Source: Prochlorococcus sp. AG-402-O16 (GTDB lineage: Bacteria; Cyanobacteriota; Cyanobacteriia; PCC-6307; Cyanobiaceae). Taken from it: 64,000 nucleotides of DNA. Below the pieces are notes generated by a model, which did no database searches, was not told the DNA's origin, and was given only the letters and a program-made list of their open reading frames with translations. The number at the start of each line of letters is the position of its first letter. Position 1 is the stretch's first letter. The stretch covers positions 1 to 64,000 of the forward strand of contig QCIY01000003.1 of NCBI GenBank assembly GCA_003216415.1, written 5' to 3'. This document shows, piece after piece, positions 50,279 through 60,434 of this stretch. The position numbers and the translations under genes were made by a program.

Positions 50279-50818
50279 TTAATTCTTACTAAAAGGCATT
50301 CCTAACTCTTGCAAAAGAGCTTTACCTTCTTGATCTGATTTTGCACTAGTGACAATAGTTACATCCATACCTCTAATTGAATCTATTTTATCAAAAGAGA
50401 TTTCAGGAAAAATTAATTGCTCTTTCACTCCAACGGTGTAATTCCCTCTCCCATCAAAACTTTTTGGATTAACTCCTCTAAAGTCTCTTATTCTTGGTAA
50501 AGCTAGATTTATAAATCTTTCCAAAAAGGCATACATCCTGTCTCCTCTCAAAGTTACGGTACAACCAATAGGCATACCTTCACGAATTTTAAAACCCGCG
50601 ATAGCTTTTTTAGCCCTAGTAACTAAAGCTTTTTGTCCTGTAATTGTTGCCATTTCGTTTAAAGAGGCTTCCAGAGCTTTTGAATTAGAAGCTGCTTCAC
50701 CAAGACCTCTGTTAATGTTGACTTTGACAACTTTAGGTACTTGATGAATATTTTTAAGACCAAGATCCTTTAAAAGTTTTGGTCTAATTGATTCTTTGTA
50801 GCGATTTTTTAGAGTCAT
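50279..50818 (-). CDS. rplE: Ribosomal protein L5
   Basis: A 179-residue 5S rRNA-binding protein with [16 protein letters not shown], the [22 protein letters not shown] loop and [19 protein letters not shown] hairpin lies in the 74-bp gap to rplX. Confidence 0.98.
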   Translation of the reverse strand: MTLKNRYKESIRPKLLKDLGLKNIHQVPKVVKVNINRGLGEAASNSKALEASLNEMATITGQKALVTRAKKAIAGFKIREGMPIGCTVTLRGDRMYAFLERFINLALPRIRDFRGVNPKSFDGRGNYTVGVKEQLIFPEISFDKIDSIRGMDVTIVTSAKSDQEGKALLQELGMPFSKN

Positions 50819-50829
50819 AATTTTTTGTT

Positions 50830-50851
50830 AATTCTGGTCTTTGTCAGAATT
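50830..50851 (-). promoter_or_regulatory. Hairpin between rplX and rplE
   Basis: AATTCTG (50830-50836) and CAGAATT (50845-50851) form a 7-bp perfect stem around an 8-nt loop. On the transcribed strand it ends 11 nt before the rplE ATG and is followed by AACAAAAAATT, not by a T-run, so it is not a terminator. Confidence 0.5.
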
Positions 50852-50892
50852 GATAAATTAGAAAAAGTTGAAATCTGGTTACTGATGAAAAA

Positions 50893-51249
50893 TTAATCAA
50901 TTACTTCACCAGTTTTCTTCAATCTTCTTTTTTTAACTCCCTCTTTATCAATAAAATATTCAATCTTACTTATTAGATTTTTATCCTTAGAAAAAAACAT
51001 TACATTTGATGCATGTAAAGATGCTTCTTCTGTAAGTATTCTTCCAGTTTCTCCTTCCTGAGTTGGTTTTACATGTTTGGTCCTAAGGTTAATTCCCTTA
51101 ACCACTACTCTATTTTCAAGAGGGATAGTTTTTAAAACCTCACCAGTTTTCCCTTTATCTTTGCCGTTAATTACTTTTACTAAATCTCCAGTTTTGATTC
51201 TCATTTTTATTCTCTGAAAATTTTTCTTTTGTTTTAATGAATCCAACAT
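50893..51249 (-). CDS. rplX: Ribosomal protein L24
   Basis: A 118-residue L24 with the KOW motif ([22 protein letters not shown]) and the [15 protein letters not shown] loop. The first ATG abuts the rplN stop with no spacer; a second ATG 15 codons on (MRIKTGD) is a possible shorter start. I keep the longer form because the spacing implies coupling. Confidence 0.93.
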   Translation of the reverse strand: MLDSLKQKKNFQRIKMRIKTGDLVKVINGKDKGKTGEVLKTIPLENRVVVKGINLRTKHVKPTQEGETGRILTEEASLHASNVMFFSKDKNLISKIEYFIDKEGVKKRRLKKTGEVID

Positions 51250-51615
51250 TTAAATCACCTCCGGAGCAAGAGAAACAATCTTTGTATAATTTTTGTCCCG
51301 CAGTTCTCTAGCTACAGGACCAAAAACTCTAGTACCTTTTGGATTCTTATCTTCATTAATCAAAACAGCAGCATTATCATCAAATCTGATTGAATTACCA
51401 GTATTTCTTCTTAATGTTGCTTTCGTTCTAACGATGACGGCTTTTACAACTTCAGATTTCTTAACACCCATATTCGGAAGAGCATCTTTTACAGTTGCTA
51501 CAATTACATCCCCAACATGAGCATATCTTCTATTAGATCCCAAAACCCTAATACACTGGAGTCTTTTAGCACCGCTATTATCAGCTACTGATAAATAGGT
51601 TTCTTGTTGAATCAT
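51250..51615 (-). CDS. rplN: Ribosomal protein L14
   Basis: A 121-residue L14 ([64 protein letters not shown]). It contacts the 30S subunit in bridges B5 and B8. It overlaps rpsQ by 4 bp (ATGA). Confidence 0.98.
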   Translation of the reverse strand: MIQQETYLSVADNSGAKRLQCIRVLGSNRRYAHVGDVIVATVKDALPNMGVKKSEVVKAVIVRTKATLRRNTGNSIRFDDNAAVLINEDKNPKGTRVFGPVARELRDKNYTKIVSLAPEVI

Positions 51616-51878
51616 TTTTGAACCTCCTTATTCTGATTAGTTTTATTAAGGATTTCTTCTATTGCCCATCTTTTATGAGCGCTAAGCGGTCTAGTTTCTC
51701 TGATCTTAACTCTATCGCCTAAAACACATGTATTTTCAGGATCATGTGCCTTATATCTAGTGGTTCTACTTACAATTTTTTTATAAGTAGGATGCGGATA
51801 TCTGTTAATAACAGCAACAACAACTGTTTTATCCATCTTGTCGCTGACAACAGTACCAATTCTTTCTTTAAGTGCCAT
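51612..51878 (-). CDS. rpsQ: Ribosomal protein S17
   Basis: An 88-residue S17: [19 protein letters not shown] and [30 protein letters not shown], an OB-fold binder of 16S rRNA. The last 4 bases overlap rplN. Confidence 0.97.
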   Translation of the reverse strand: MALKERIGTVVSDKMDKTVVVAVINRYPHPTYKKIVSRTTRYKAHDPENTCVLGDRVKIRETRPLSAHKRWAIEEILNKTNQNKEVQK

Positions 51879-51880
51879 AA

Positions 51881-52099
51881 TTAATCAGAATTTGTTGGAG
51901 AAGCAGATTGACTCTTACTTAGAGTTAGTAATTGCGCAACTTGTTTCTTGATAAATTTAAATTTGTGAGTTTCATTGAGCTGTCTAGTAGCCTGCTTGAA
52001 TCTCAAATCAAAAAGATCTTTTCTTAATTGCTCAATCTTTTCAGTAATTTGTACAGAATTTAATTTTTTAAATTCCTTAAGTGACTCTGAGTTTTTCAT
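51881..52099 (-). CDS. rpmC: Ribosomal protein L29
   Basis: A 72-residue, mostly helical protein. [35 protein letters not shown] is the family core. It binds near the exit tunnel. Its start overlaps the end of rplP by 4 bp. Confidence 0.95.
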   Translation of the reverse strand: MKNSESLKEFKKLNSVQITEKIEQLRKDLFDLRFKQATRQLNETHKFKFIKKQVAQLLTLSKSQSASPTNSD

Positions 52100-52575
52100 T
52101 GTTTAACCTCCTCTTGAGATTCTTTATTATTTTTTTTCTCTTTGGAAGAAACTTCTAGATTTGTATCAATCGAGATGAATTTTGTTTTTACAGGAAGTTT
52201 GTATTGAGCCAGACGCATAGCCTCTTTTGCAGTTTCCTCTGTAATATCTTCTCCACCCATTTCAAAAAGTATTCTTCCTGGTTTTACAACTGCAACCCAA
52301 AACTCAGGGTTACCTTTACCAGAACCCATTCTAGTTTCAGCAGGTCTCATGGTGACAGGTTTATCAGGAAATATTCTTATCCAGATTTGACCCCCACGTT
52401 TAATATACCTTGTCATTGCACGTCTACTTGCCTCAATTTGACGTGCAGTTACCCAACCACAATCTTGAGCTTGAAGTGCAAATTGACCGAAAGCAATAGT
52501 ATTGCCTTTAGAGGCTACTCCCCTCATTCTGCCTCTATGTTGTTTACGAAATTTAGTACGTTTTGGACTAAGCAT
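52096..52575 (-). CDS. rplP: Ribosomal protein L16
   Basis: A 159-residue L16 with [49 protein letters not shown] and [18 protein letters not shown]. It carries a 20-residue Lys/Glu-rich tail beyond the usual end. It shapes the A-site tRNA elbow. Confidence 0.98.
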   Translation of the reverse strand: MLSPKRTKFRKQHRGRMRGVASKGNTIAFGQFALQAQDCGWVTARQIEASRRAMTRYIKRGGQIWIRIFPDKPVTMRPAETRMGSGKGNPEFWVAVVKPGRILFEMGGEDITEETAKEAMRLAQYKLPVKTKFISIDTNLEVSSKEKKNNKESQEEVKQ

Positions 52576-52586
52576 TTTTATACCTC

Positions 52587-53318
52587 CTATGAATTCTCAT
52601 TTGAACGATCCTCAAATTGCTGAGGTCTTCTGCTAGCTTTCCTTTTGGGGCTTGCACCCACTGGGACAGTTTGTTCTTCTTTAGGAAGAACTTCTCCTTT
52701 AAAAACCCAAACTTTAATTCCTAGAACACCGTAAGTTGTGTTAGCTTCACGTGTTGCATAGTCAATTTCAGCTCTCAAAGTATGTAAAGGTACTCTACCT
52801 TCTCTAGTCCATTCTGTTCTAGCAATTTCAGCACCATTCAACCTCCCTCCTACTTGTATTTTAAGACCTAAAACTCCAGCCCTTTGAGCCCTTTGTAGAG
52901 CCATCCTTATAGTTCTTCTAAAAGCAACTCTCTTTTCCAGCTGTTGCGCAATATATTCAGCCAATAAAAAAGCATCGGCATCAACGCGTTCAACTTCAAC
53001 TACATTAATTCTGACTTGTCTTGTCCTATCTCCTATAGTTTTTTGAATTCCTGATCTTAATTCTTCAATACCGCTACCTTGTCTTCCCACTATCACGCCA
53101 GGTCTTGCTGTTTTTAATTCAAGTTCCAGTTGATCAGCTTTTCTAGCTATTAATACGTCACTTATTCCTGCTGCACCATATTTTTTCTGTATGAAACTAC
53201 GAATTTTAAAATCTTCTTGGAGAAGAATTGGATATGTCTTTGAAGTAGCAAACCATTTGGAGCGATGCTCTTGTGTAATTCCTAATCTCAGTCCAGAAGG
53301 ATGTATTTTATGTCCCAT
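52587..53318 (-). CDS. rpsC: Ribosomal protein S3
   Basis: A 243-residue S3 with a KH domain ([18 protein letters not shown]), [34 protein letters not shown] and a basic C-terminus ([12 protein letters not shown]). It lines the mRNA entry site. One base overlaps rplV. Confidence 0.98.
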   Translation of the reverse strand: MGHKIHPSGLRLGITQEHRSKWFATSKTYPILLQEDFKIRSFIQKKYGAAGISDVLIARKADQLELELKTARPGVIVGRQGSGIEELRSGIQKTIGDRTRQVRINVVEVERVDADAFLLAEYIAQQLEKRVAFRRTIRMALQRAQRAGVLGLKIQVGGRLNGAEIARTEWTREGRVPLHTLRAEIDYATREANTTYGVLGIKVWVFKGEVLPKEEQTVPVGASPKRKASRRPQQFEDRSNENS

Positions 53319-53704
53319 TAGTTTTGTACCTCCGCATTATTTTGTGTAGTAGCAGACTCAACAGAAATGCTAATATGACATGTCTGTTTTTTGATAGAGA
53401 AAGCTCTACCTTGTGCTCTAGGCCTATACCTTTTCATAACAGGACCACTATTAGCCCATGCAGAGGAAATAAATAAGGTGGATGGATCCATTCCAAGGTT
53501 ATGCTCTGCATTAGCAACTGCAGATCTTAGAACTTTAGTGATTGGGTCAGTGGATCTATAAGGCATAAATTCCAACATAATTAATGCATCTCTATAAGAC
53601 CGACCCCTTATTTGATCCAAAACTCTTCTCACTTTAGAAGCTGAGCCGCGAACATAGTTTCCATGAGCAATAGCTGTTTTTGTTGTTTCAGGTGTTTTTG
53701 TCAT
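53318..53704 (-). CDS. rplV: Ribosomal protein L22
   Basis: A 128-residue L22 with [26 protein letters not shown] and the tunnel loop region [19 protein letters not shown]. Its loop narrows the exit tunnel. The start overlaps rpsS by 4 bp. Confidence 0.98.
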   Translation of the reverse strand: MTKTPETTKTAIAHGNYVRGSASKVRRVLDQIRGRSYRDALIMLEFMPYRSTDPITKVLRSAVANAEHNLGMDPSTLFISSAWANSGPVMKRYRPRAQGRAFSIKKQTCHISISVESATTQNNAEVQN

Positions 53705-53979
53705 GATTTTGCTCCTTTCTTATCTCTTATGTGACCACGATATGTCCGTGTAGGAGCAAATTCTCCGAGTTTATGACCTATCATTTGTTCCGTTATAAAT
53801 ACAGGAATGTGAGACTTACCATTATGTACCGCGATTGTATGGCCAATCATTACGGGTAAAATCGTGGAGGCTCTAGACCAAGTTTTGATAACAGACTTGT
53901 CATTATCAGTATTCTGTTTTTCTACCTTTTTGAGCAAGCTATCTGCTATAAAAGGTCCTTTTTTTAGTGAACGTCCCAT
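53701..53979 (-). CDS. rpsS: Ribosomal protein S19
   Basis: A 92-residue S19 ([62 protein letters not shown]). It sits in the 30S head, between rplB and rplV as usual. Confidence 0.98.
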   Translation of the reverse strand: MGRSLKKGPFIADSLLKKVEKQNTDNDKSVIKTWSRASTILPVMIGHTIAVHNGKSHIPVFITEQMIGHKLGEFAPTRTYRGHIRDKKGAKS

Positions 53980-54016
53980 GTTTATAAAATAGAAATTAAA
54001 GTAATAAATGAAGTAA

Positions 54017-54880
54017 TCAAGAGTCTCTTCCTCCTCTACTCCTCTTAGAAACGCGACGACGCCTTCGAACTACTAATTTATTGCTTGGTTTGTTCTTTTT
54101 ACGTGTCTTTAACCCAAGAGCTGGTTTTCCCCATGGAGTAACAGGGCCTGCTCTTCCAACTGGTGCTTTTCCCTCTCCTCCTCCATGTGGGTGATCACAG
54201 GGGTTCATCACACTTCCTCTAACTTGTGGCCTTCTTCCAAGCCATCTTCTTCTTCCTGCTTTACCTAAGCTAGTATTTCTTATTTCTGGATTACCAACTT
54301 CTCCAAGAGTTGCATAGCATTCTTTTCTAACAAGTCTTACTTCTGTAGATGGGAGTTTTAAAGCAACATAATCTCCCTCTTTTGCCATAACTTGAGCACT
54401 AGCTCCAGCTGATCTAACCATCTGAGCACCTCTCCCCGCATATAACTCAACACAATGAACACTAGATCCTAATGGCATAACAGAAAGTGGCATTGCATTT
54501 CCATCTTCAATTGGAACACTTTCTCCAGATATGACACTTTGGCCGACTTTTAATCCAGCTGGAGCAATAATGTATCTTTTCTCTCCATCTTCGTAAAATA
54601 AAAGTGCAAGCCTTGCATTTCTATGAGGATCGTAGTGTATAGCTGCAACTTTAGCATTAATATTTCTTTTATCTCTTCTGAAGTCGACTAATCTATATTG
54701 CCTTTTATGACCACCTCCACGGTGACGGCAAGTAATTACTCCGCGATTATTCCTACCTTTAAGTCTATGTTTTGAAACTATTAGTGATCTTTCGGGTTTT
54801 GCACTTGTTATTTCACTAAAATCAGTAACTACTCTCTGTCTAGTGCCAGGAGTGTAAGGTTTAAATTTACGAATTGCCAT
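54017..54880 (-). CDS. rplB: Ribosomal protein L2
   Basis: A 287-residue L2. [35 protein letters not shown] and the C-terminal [13 protein letters not shown] with its near-catalytic histidine are intact. It supports the peptidyl transferase centre and subunit joining. Confidence 0.98.
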   Translation of the reverse strand: MAIRKFKPYTPGTRQRVVTDFSEITSAKPERSLIVSKHRLKGRNNRGVITCRHRGGGHKRQYRLVDFRRDKRNINAKVAAIHYDPHRNARLALLFYEDGEKRYIIAPAGLKVGQSVISGESVPIEDGNAMPLSVMPLGSSVHCVELYAGRGAQMVRSAGASAQVMAKEGDYVALKLPSTEVRLVRKECYATLGEVGNPEIRNTSLGKAGRRRWLGRRPQVRGSVMNPCDHPHGGGEGKAPVGRAGPVTPWGKPALGLKTRKKNKPSNKLVVRRRRRVSKRSRGGRDS

Positions 54881-54892
54881 GATTAAAACTCC

Positions 54893-55195
54893 TTAAGATT
54901 CTGGAAATAGTTGGATTTTTTCTCCTTCAGCAAGACGTACAATTGCCTTCTTGACCTGAGAACGTTTACCGGAAAATTTCCCGACTCTTCTTGTTCTCCT
55001 AGGAGGATTCATAGTATTTACTCCTATGACTTTAACACTGAACAAGGCTTCAATGGCAGCCTTTATTTGTGGCTTTGCCGCTCTATGATCTACTTCAAAA
55101 GTATATTGGTTAAGATCTAGCGCATTTGTAGCTTTCTCAGTAATAACTGGCTTTCTTATAACATCGGCTAAACGAGAATCGAATAATTTAATCAT
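54893..55195 (-). CDS. rplW: Ribosomal protein L23
   Basis: A 100-residue L23 ([66 protein letters not shown]). It is the docking site for trigger factor and SRP. The start overlaps rplD by 4 bp. Confidence 0.97.
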   Translation of the reverse strand: MIKLFDSRLADVIRKPVITEKATNALDLNQYTFEVDHRAAKPQIKAAIEALFSVKVIGVNTMNPPRRTRRVGKFSGKRSQVKKAIVRLAEGEKIQLFPES

Positions 55196-55824
55196 GATGC
55201 ATAAACCTCCTGAATTTTATCTATCGCTGATTGCCCTATGACCAATTTATTAGCATTGAGAATATCAAATACATTTAATTGATCAGCGGCAATTAATTTT
55301 ACTTTTTCAATATTATTGATGGATTTTTTTATAACATCTGACGGACTATCAAGAATAACCAAAACTTTTTCAGTTTTTTGTATACCTAATCGAGCAAGGC
55401 CATTGATGATATCACTTGTTTTAGGCTGCTTTAAAGTAGATCCAAAATCTTCAACGGCCTTCATATCAGATACTCTAGACATTAGTGCAGTTCTAAGAGC
55501 TAACCTACGTTCCTTACGATTCATATCAAGATTGTAAGAACGTGGCTTCGGTCCAAAAATAATTCCGCCACCAGGTCTTAAGGGTGTCCTTATTGATCCT
55601 TGACGGGCTCTCCCTGTACCTTTCTGTTTATATGGCTTTCTACCGCCCCCACGCACTTCAGATCTCGTCAAAGTTGATGCTGTCCCCTGTCTTTTATTTG
55701 CTAGCTGCCTAAGGACTGCTCTATGTATTAAATCTGCCGAAGAAGTTTCTTTAGCAACTGCTAAATCGAGAGAAACTTTACCGGACTTTTTACCATCCCA
55801 CTTAAGAGTTTCAAGTGTTGTCAT
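55192..55824 (-). CDS. rplD: Ribosomal protein L4
   Basis: A 210-residue L4. The extended tunnel loop is [29 protein letters not shown], then [25 protein letters not shown]. In E. coli L4 represses the S10 operon by binding its leader; whether that applies here is unknown, since rpsJ is not in this operon. Both ends overlap neighbours by 4 bp. Confidence 0.98.
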   Translation of the reverse strand: MTTLETLKWDGKKSGKVSLDLAVAKETSSADLIHRAVLRQLANKRQGTASTLTRSEVRGGGRKPYKQKGTGRARQGSIRTPLRPGGGIIFGPKPRSYNLDMNRKERRLALRTALMSRVSDMKAVEDFGSTLKQPKTSDIINGLARLGIQKTEKVLVILDSPSDVIKKSINNIEKVKLIAADQLNVFDILNANKLVIGQSAIDKIQEVYAS

Positions 55825-56474
55825 GATTTTTCACCTCCTTTTTTGCCTACAACATTATTTGGCTTAATGTTTATTATTGAGCCTGGCTTACCTGGGACAG
55901 AACCCTTGACTACAAGCAAATTTTTCTGATCATCAATTTTTAGAACTAACAAACCTTTAGTAGTAATCTGTTTTCCTCCATATCTTCCTGCCATTCTTTT
56001 ACCAGGATAAATTCTACCTGGAGTTGTTCCTGCACCTGTAGATCCAGGTGCTCTATGATTTTTTGAACCATGACTCATAGGTCCTCTGCTAAAACCATGT
56101 CTTTTCTGGTAACCAGCAAAACCTCTACCCATAGATTTACCACTGATATCAACTTTTTGACCAACCTCAAAGTTTTTTACAGTTATTTGATTTCCAATTT
56201 CATAAGATGAAGTTTCTTCAACCCTATATTCTTTCAAATGCTTTAAAAGTTCTTCACCTGATTTCAACAAATGTCCCTTTTCAGGCTTACTGATATGCTT
56301 ATCTTTGGACAAGCCATAGCCTATTTGAACGGCAGTGTAACCATCCAAAGCGGTTGTTTTCAATTGAGTAACACGGCATGGACCAGCCTCAATAAGAGTG
56401 ACTGGGACAGCATTACCTTTGTCGTCGAAAAGTTGGGACATGCCCAATTTCTTTCCTAAAATTCCTATAGACAT
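55821..56474 (-). CDS. rplC: Ribosomal protein L3
   Basis: A 217-residue L3, first gene of this S10-type operon. [33 protein letters not shown] and the central loop [46 protein letters not shown] reach the peptidyl transferase centre. The start ATG is at 56472-56474; the promoter should be in the 283-bp gap to ndhN. Confidence 0.98.
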   Translation of the reverse strand: MSIGILGKKLGMSQLFDDKGNAVPVTLIEAGPCRVTQLKTTALDGYTAVQIGYGLSKDKHISKPEKGHLLKSGEELLKHLKEYRVEETSSYEIGNQITVKNFEVGQKVDISGKSMGRGFAGYQKRHGFSRGPMSHGSKNHRAPGSTGAGTTPGRIYPGKRMAGRYGGKQITTKGLLVLKIDDQKNLLVVKGSVPGKPGSIINIKPNNVVGKKGGEKS

Positions 56475-56757
56475 AAGACTAAATTAGACTAGCTCGTAAT
56501 GATTTTTAAATTATCTAAAACCTTCAGTTATTAAGGTGAAGTTAATAAAAAAACAATTAATAAGGTTGAGACTTATCTGAAAATCTAGATAGTTTCTCCT
56601 GGGATAAAAAACCCACCTGTGTTTTTTAACGAAACGCTAAAAAATGTGAAATTTTACATAGGCTCGGCTAGCTTGCGAGCTTAAAAATTCACTGAGTTAC
56701 AATTGTACATCATCAAGTACCATAAAATAAAATAAAATAGAAATAAAGGAAATTTTT
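56475..56757. promoter_or_regulatory. Divergent rplC/ndhN intergenic region with dyad and GC-rich hairpin
   Basis: A 283-bp gap. Bases 56644-56659 form a near-perfect dyad (ATGTGAAATTTTACAT, one G-T). Directly after it, AGGCTCG (56660-56666) and CGAGCTT (56676-56682) can pair around a 9-nt loop, the only GC-rich patch in the gap. The ndhN side has an AAAAT-repeated stretch and an AAGGA ribosome-binding site at 56746-56750, 7 nt before the ATG. Two imperfect copies of TTAATAAGGT also occur near 56530-56570. Confidence 0.5.
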
Positions 56758-57234
56758 ATGCCATTACTTCTTACAGGGAAAAAGTTTCATAACGATTTAA
56801 AAACTAACAAATGTCTTGCAATCTTTGCTCCTCTTGAAGGTGGTTATGAAACTCGTCTTTTGAGGAGAATGAGGGCCAAGGGCTTTAAAACTTTTATAAC
56901 TTCAGCAAGAGGGCTTGGAGATCCAGAAGTCTTCTTGCTGAAATTGCATGGCGTTAGACCACCGCACCTTGGTCATCAAAGCGTAGGAAGAAATGGAGCA
57001 CTCGGGGAAGTTCAACAAGTTATCCCACAAGCTTCTGAGTTATTTAATGAAAATGATAAAAATAAATTACTTTGGTTATTAGAAGGTCAAGTACTGTCTC
57101 AATCTGAATTAGAGAGCTTAATAGATATTTGCACTAACGATAATAAACTAACGATAGTTGTTGAAATGGGGGGTTCAAGAAAACTTGAATGGAAGCCGTT
57201 GAGTAACTATATTTTAGATGAATTTGAAAGTTAA
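56758..57234 (+). CDS. ndhN: NDH-1 subunit N
   Basis: A 158-residue peripheral subunit of the cyanobacterial/chloroplast NDH-1 complex, used in cyclic electron flow and respiration. [40 protein letters not shown] and [22 protein letters not shown] are characteristic. The start is well supported by an AAGGA site. ldpA follows after 5 bp, so the two are probably cotranscribed. Confidence 0.95.
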   Translation: MPLLLTGKKFHNDLKTNKCLAIFAPLEGGYETRLLRRMRAKGFKTFITSARGLGDPEVFLLKLHGVRPPHLGHQSVGRNGALGEVQQVIPQASELFNENDKNKLLWLLEGQVLSQSELESLIDICTNDNKLTIVVEMGGSRKLEWKPLSNYILDEFES

Positions 57235-57239
57235 ATTGT

Positions 57240-58247
57240 TTGATTACAACTAAGAATAAAAAAGATAAATGGATTAAATTAATTTGTGGTGCCAGTAATG
57301 AAGATATTGTTGCCATAGAAGATTTATGTGCAATTTATACTGCTGCTGGTGTCGACTACATAGATGTTGCTGCAGAAGAATCTATAGTCCACGCAGCAAA
57401 AAAAGGAATCGAGTGGGCAAAAAAAGTCTGTAATAACTCCCCTGGATTAATGATAAGCATTAGTGATGGAAATGATATCCACTTTCGTAAAGCAAAATTT
57501 GATCCATTGAAATGTCCCCCTAATTGTCCAAGACCGTGCGAAAAAGTATGTCCCACCTTTGCAATTGATAATTCTGGGATCAAAAAGAGTAAATGTTATG
57601 GATGTGGAAGATGTTTGAATAGCTGTCCCCTAAATCTAATTAGTGAATATGAATATAATTTGTCAAAAGATGATTTAGGATCAACTCTTCAGAAAATAAA
57701 TCCTAATGCAGTAGAAATTCATACAGAAATCAATCGCCTAGATTCCTTCGCAAAAGTTGTCAGTATCCTTAAAAGTTCTGGAATTAAATTAGACAAGATA
57801 TCTATCAGTTGTGGATTAAATCAATCTTTCAAAAAATCACAAGAGCCCGAAGATCTGTTGAAAGCTCTTTGGGAAAGATATGAAATTCTTAAAAAACTTG
57901 ATATTCCCCTTATTTGGCAGCTAGATGGAAGGCCAATGTCTGGAGATCTTGCTCCTTCAACAAGTAGAGATGCTGTTAAGTTGTTTGAAAAAATCGGTTC
58001 AAATCTTCCACCCGGATTAATTCAATTGGCAGGAGGAACAAATGAAAAAACTCATGAATTTTTGAATTCAAACAATCTCCCAGACGGAATAGCATTTGGA
58101 AGTGCTGCAAGAAAAATTATGCAGCCGCTTATTGAATTTGCTCACAAAAATAACAAAAAACTCTATGATTATCCTGAAAGAATGGCTTTAGCGATCAAAA
58201 AAGCTAAGAAATTTCTAGAGCCATGGAAATCGAGCTCATTCAAATAA
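57240..58247 (+). CDS. ldpA: Light-dependent period protein LdpA, iron-sulfur
   Basis: A 335-residue protein. Eight cysteines in ferredoxin-like spacing (C92, C96, C100, C104 and C119, C122, C125, C129) point to two iron-sulfur clusters, in a central CPPNCPRPCEKVCP...CYGCGRCLNSCP region. The N-terminal LICGASNEDIVAIEDLCAIYTAAGVDYIDVA and C-terminal LIQLAGGTNEKTHEFL are TIM-barrel-like. In Synechococcus elongatus LdpA conveys redox/light input to the Kai clock; Prochlorococcus has a reduced Kai system, so its role may differ. The start is TTG (57240-57242). Confidence 0.92.
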   Translation: MITTKNKKDKWIKLICGASNEDIVAIEDLCAIYTAAGVDYIDVAAEESIVHAAKKGIEWAKKVCNNSPGLMISISDGNDIHFRKAKFDPLKCPPNCPRPCEKVCPTFAIDNSGIKKSKCYGCGRCLNSCPLNLISEYEYNLSKDDLGSTLQKINPNAVEIHTEINRLDSFAKVVSILKSSGIKLDKISISCGLNQSFKKSQEPEDLLKALWERYEILKKLDIPLIWQLDGRPMSGDLAPSTSRDAVKLFEKIGSNLPPGLIQLAGGTNEKTHEFLNSNNLPDGIAFGSAARKIMQPLIEFAHKNNKKLYDYPERMALAIKKAKKFLEPWKSSSFK

Positions 58248-58341
58248 TATTTTTATTTTTCAAAAATAGCGCCATGTTTATAAAAACTTTGTATTTTTTG
58301 GATAGAAAAAAATCTTTTCATGTATTAAAATAAAAAATCAA

Positions 58342-58413
58342 TGGGCCGTCGCCAAGTGGTAAGGCATCGGGTTTTGGTCTCGACATTCCTAGGTTCGAAT
58401 CCTAGCGGCCCAG
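58342..58413 (+). tRNA. tRNA-Gln (anticodon TTG)
   Basis: A 72-nt cloverleaf. Acceptor TGGGCCG pairs with CGGCCCA and the discriminator is G. The anticodon stem TCGGG/CTCGA holds the loop TTTTGGT (anticodon TTG). The T arm is CTAGGTTCGAATCCTAG. CCA is not encoded. Its last bases form part of a 16-bp tandem duplication that runs downstream. Confidence 0.96.
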
Positions 58414-58441
58414 TTCTAATATTCACCAGTTCTAATATTCA
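58411..58441. repeat. Tandem 16-bp duplication at the tRNA-Gln 3' end
   Basis: CAGTTCTAATATTCA occurs at 58411-58425 and again at 58427-58441 with one C between. The first copy starts inside the last three bases of tRNA-Gln; the second ends just before the next gene. It looks like slippage or a small integration scar. Confidence 0.85.
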
Positions 58442-58445
58442 ATAG

Positions 58446-59222
58446 GTGTCTTCTCAAAAAATATTTCTATTTGATTTCGATGGAGTAATAGTCGATGGAA
58501 TGCAAGAATATTGGCATAGTTCCTTGCTGGCCTGTGAAAGATATTTAAATTCACCCTGCATCTCTGTTGATCAAAAACTTTATAAAAAAGTACCAAATTC
58601 TTTCAAAGAAATTAGGCCTTGGGTTAAATATGGTTGGGAAATGATTCTAATTGTTCACGAAATTATAAAAACAGAAAATCCATTAAAAAATGATAATAAA
58701 GATGATTTCATTAATAATTATCATCAAAATTGCCAGAGGATACTAAATGAAAATTCCTGGATTGCCGAAGATTTACAAAAAATGTTAGATCAGTCGCGCA
58801 AGTACCAAATTAATAAAGATTTTAAATCGTGGGTAAATTTACATAATCCTTTTTTTGAAATTATAAATTTTATGAAAGAATTAAGGAAAAGAGATATAAA
58901 AACTGGAGTTATAACAACTAAAGGTAAAATATTTGCAGAAAAAATTCTTAAACAATTAAATATTTTTCCAGAATTTATTTTTGGTTATGAATCTGGAACA
59001 AAAGTCAAAATAGCTGAGAAGCTTACACAAACTTATGAAATCTTAGGCTTTATAGAAGATAGAAAAAAAACTCTAATAGATATTAAACAAAATTCAGTAA
59101 CTTCTCACATTCCATGCTTCCTAGCTGATTGGGGATATTTGAAAGTATCAGATAAGTATACTTTAAGTAATGAAATCAAATTATTAGAATTAGGTAACCT
59201 TGAGAAATTAGTTGCAATTTAA
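58446..59222 (+). CDS. HAD-superfamily hydrolase
   Basis: A 258-residue phosphatase-like protein. Motif I is FLFDFDGVIVDG (D10, D12). The cap is large and helical (about 18-130). Motif II may be GVITTKGKIFAEKIL, with the threonine in VITT, and the lysine in GTKVKIAEKL could be motif III; the C-terminal acidic motif is GFIEDRKKTL. A phosphoglycolate phosphatase-like reaction is possible, but the substrate is unknown. The start is GTG (58446-58448). It reads into the recA upstream region. Confidence 0.8.
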   Translation: MSSQKIFLFDFDGVIVDGMQEYWHSSLLACERYLNSPCISVDQKLYKKVPNSFKEIRPWVKYGWEMILIVHEIIKTENPLKNDNKDDFINNYHQNCQRILNENSWIAEDLQKMLDQSRKYQINKDFKSWVNLHNPFFEIINFMKELRKRDIKTGVITTKGKIFAEKILKQLNIFPEFIFGYESGTKVKIAEKLTQTYEILGFIEDRKKTLIDIKQNSVTSHIPCFLADWGYLKVSDKYTLSNEIKLLELGNLEKLVAI

Positions 59223-59236
59223 AGATAATCAGTTAG

Positions 59237-59250
59237 AGTACAGATGTACT
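59237..59250. promoter_or_regulatory. LexA (SOS) box upstream of recA
   Basis: AGTACAGATGTACT matches the cyanobacterial LexA consensus RGTAC-N3-DGTWCB at every position. It overlaps a TATAGT -10-like hexamer (59250-59255), about 85 bp before recA, so bound LexA would block the promoter. Confidence 0.85.
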
Positions 59251-59334
59251 ATAGTTTGTATTTATGAAGTTTGGTTTAAATAAAAATTTCCAAATTTAGA
59301 ATAATTACAAGAACTTTAACCGATAAATCAAACA

Positions 59335-60432
59335 ATGAGCCTTGAAGAAAAGAAAAAAACTGAATCAAAAGAAAAAGACAAGGCATTAAGTCTTGTCTTA
59401 GGTCAAATAGAAAGAAATTTTGGACGAGGATCAATAATGAGACTTGGTGACGCCTCAAGAATGAAAGTAGAAACAATATCTACTGGAGCGCTCACCTTAG
59501 ATTTAGCATTAGGAGGAGGCTATCCAAAAGGAAGAGTAGTAGAAGTTTACGGACCAGAAAGTTCAGGAAAAACTACATTAACGCTGCACGCGATTGCGGA
59601 AGTCCAAAAGAATGGAGGAGTAGCAGCATTTGTAGATGCTGAGCATGCACTCGATCCGGTTTATGCAGCCTCTTTAGGAGTTGATGTTGAAAATTTATTA
59701 GTTTCACAGCCTGATACAGGCGAAATGGCTCTGGAAATAGTTGACCAACTTATAAGATCAAGTGCAGTAGATCTTGTAGTTGTTGACTCAGTCGCAGCAC
59801 TAACCCCAAGAGCTGAGATAGAAGGAGAGATGGGAGATCACGTAATTGGAAGCCAAGCAAGGCTAATGAGCCAAGCAATGAGGAAAATAACAGGAAATAT
59901 TGGTAAATCTGGATGTACGGTAATATTCCTGAATCAATTACGCCTAAAAATTGGCGTTACATACGGCAATCCAGAAACAACCACAGGAGGTAATGCATTA
60001 AAATTTTATGCCTCAGTGAGACTTGATATCAGAAGAATTCAAACTCTTAAAAGAGGTACTGAAGAATATGGCATAAGAGCAAAAGTGAAAGTAGCAAAAA
60101 ACAAAGTTGCGCCACCATTTAGAATTGCAGAGTTTGATATTCTCTTCGGAAAAGGTATTAGTACAACAGGATGTTTATTAGATTTAGCAGAAGAGACTAA
60201 TATCATAATAAGGAGAGGTGCTTGGTATAGTTATGAAGGAGAGAATATTGGACAAGGAAGAGATAATACAATTATTTGGCTTGATCAAAACTTAGAAATC
60301 AGGAATAAAGTAGAATCTATGGTTAAAGCGAAATTAACAGAAGGAACTGAAGTCAGTTCTAATTCAATGAAAGCATTAAATAGCAATCCTACTAATACAA
60401 TCGCTGTTAATGATATAAAAACAGTAGCTTAG
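59335..60432 (+). CDS. recA: Recombinase RecA
   Basis: A 365-residue RecA. Walker A is [10 protein letters not shown], Walker B is [10 protein letters not shown], and the MAW/L1-L2 loop regions [21 protein letters not shown] and [27 protein letters not shown] are complete, so it should be functional in strand exchange and in LexA cleavage. The C-terminus is Ser/Thr/Asn-rich. It is preceded by an SOS box and converges on a DUF2839 gene with a 2-bp gap. Confidence 0.99.
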   Translation: MSLEEKKKTESKEKDKALSLVLGQIERNFGRGSIMRLGDASRMKVETISTGALTLDLALGGGYPKGRVVEVYGPESSGKTTLTLHAIAEVQKNGGVAAFVDAEHALDPVYAASLGVDVENLLVSQPDTGEMALEIVDQLIRSSAVDLVVVDSVAALTPRAEIEGEMGDHVIGSQARLMSQAMRKITGNIGKSGCTVIFLNQLRLKIGVTYGNPETTTGGNALKFYASVRLDIRRIQTLKRGTEEYGIRAKVKVAKNKVAPPFRIAEFDILFGKGISTTGCLLDLAEETNIIIRRGAWYSYEGENIGQGRDNTIIWLDQNLEIRNKVESMVKAKLTEGTEVSSNSMKALNSNPTNTIAVNDIKTVA

Positions 60433-60434
60433 AT

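Noticed and set aside
56704-56721. Possible NtcA site upstream of ndhN (GTA...TAC)
   Set aside because: The spacing is 10, not 8, and it is too close to the candidate -10 region.
59335-60432. Damage to RecA motifs
   Set aside because: Walker A, Walker B and both DNA-binding loops are complete.
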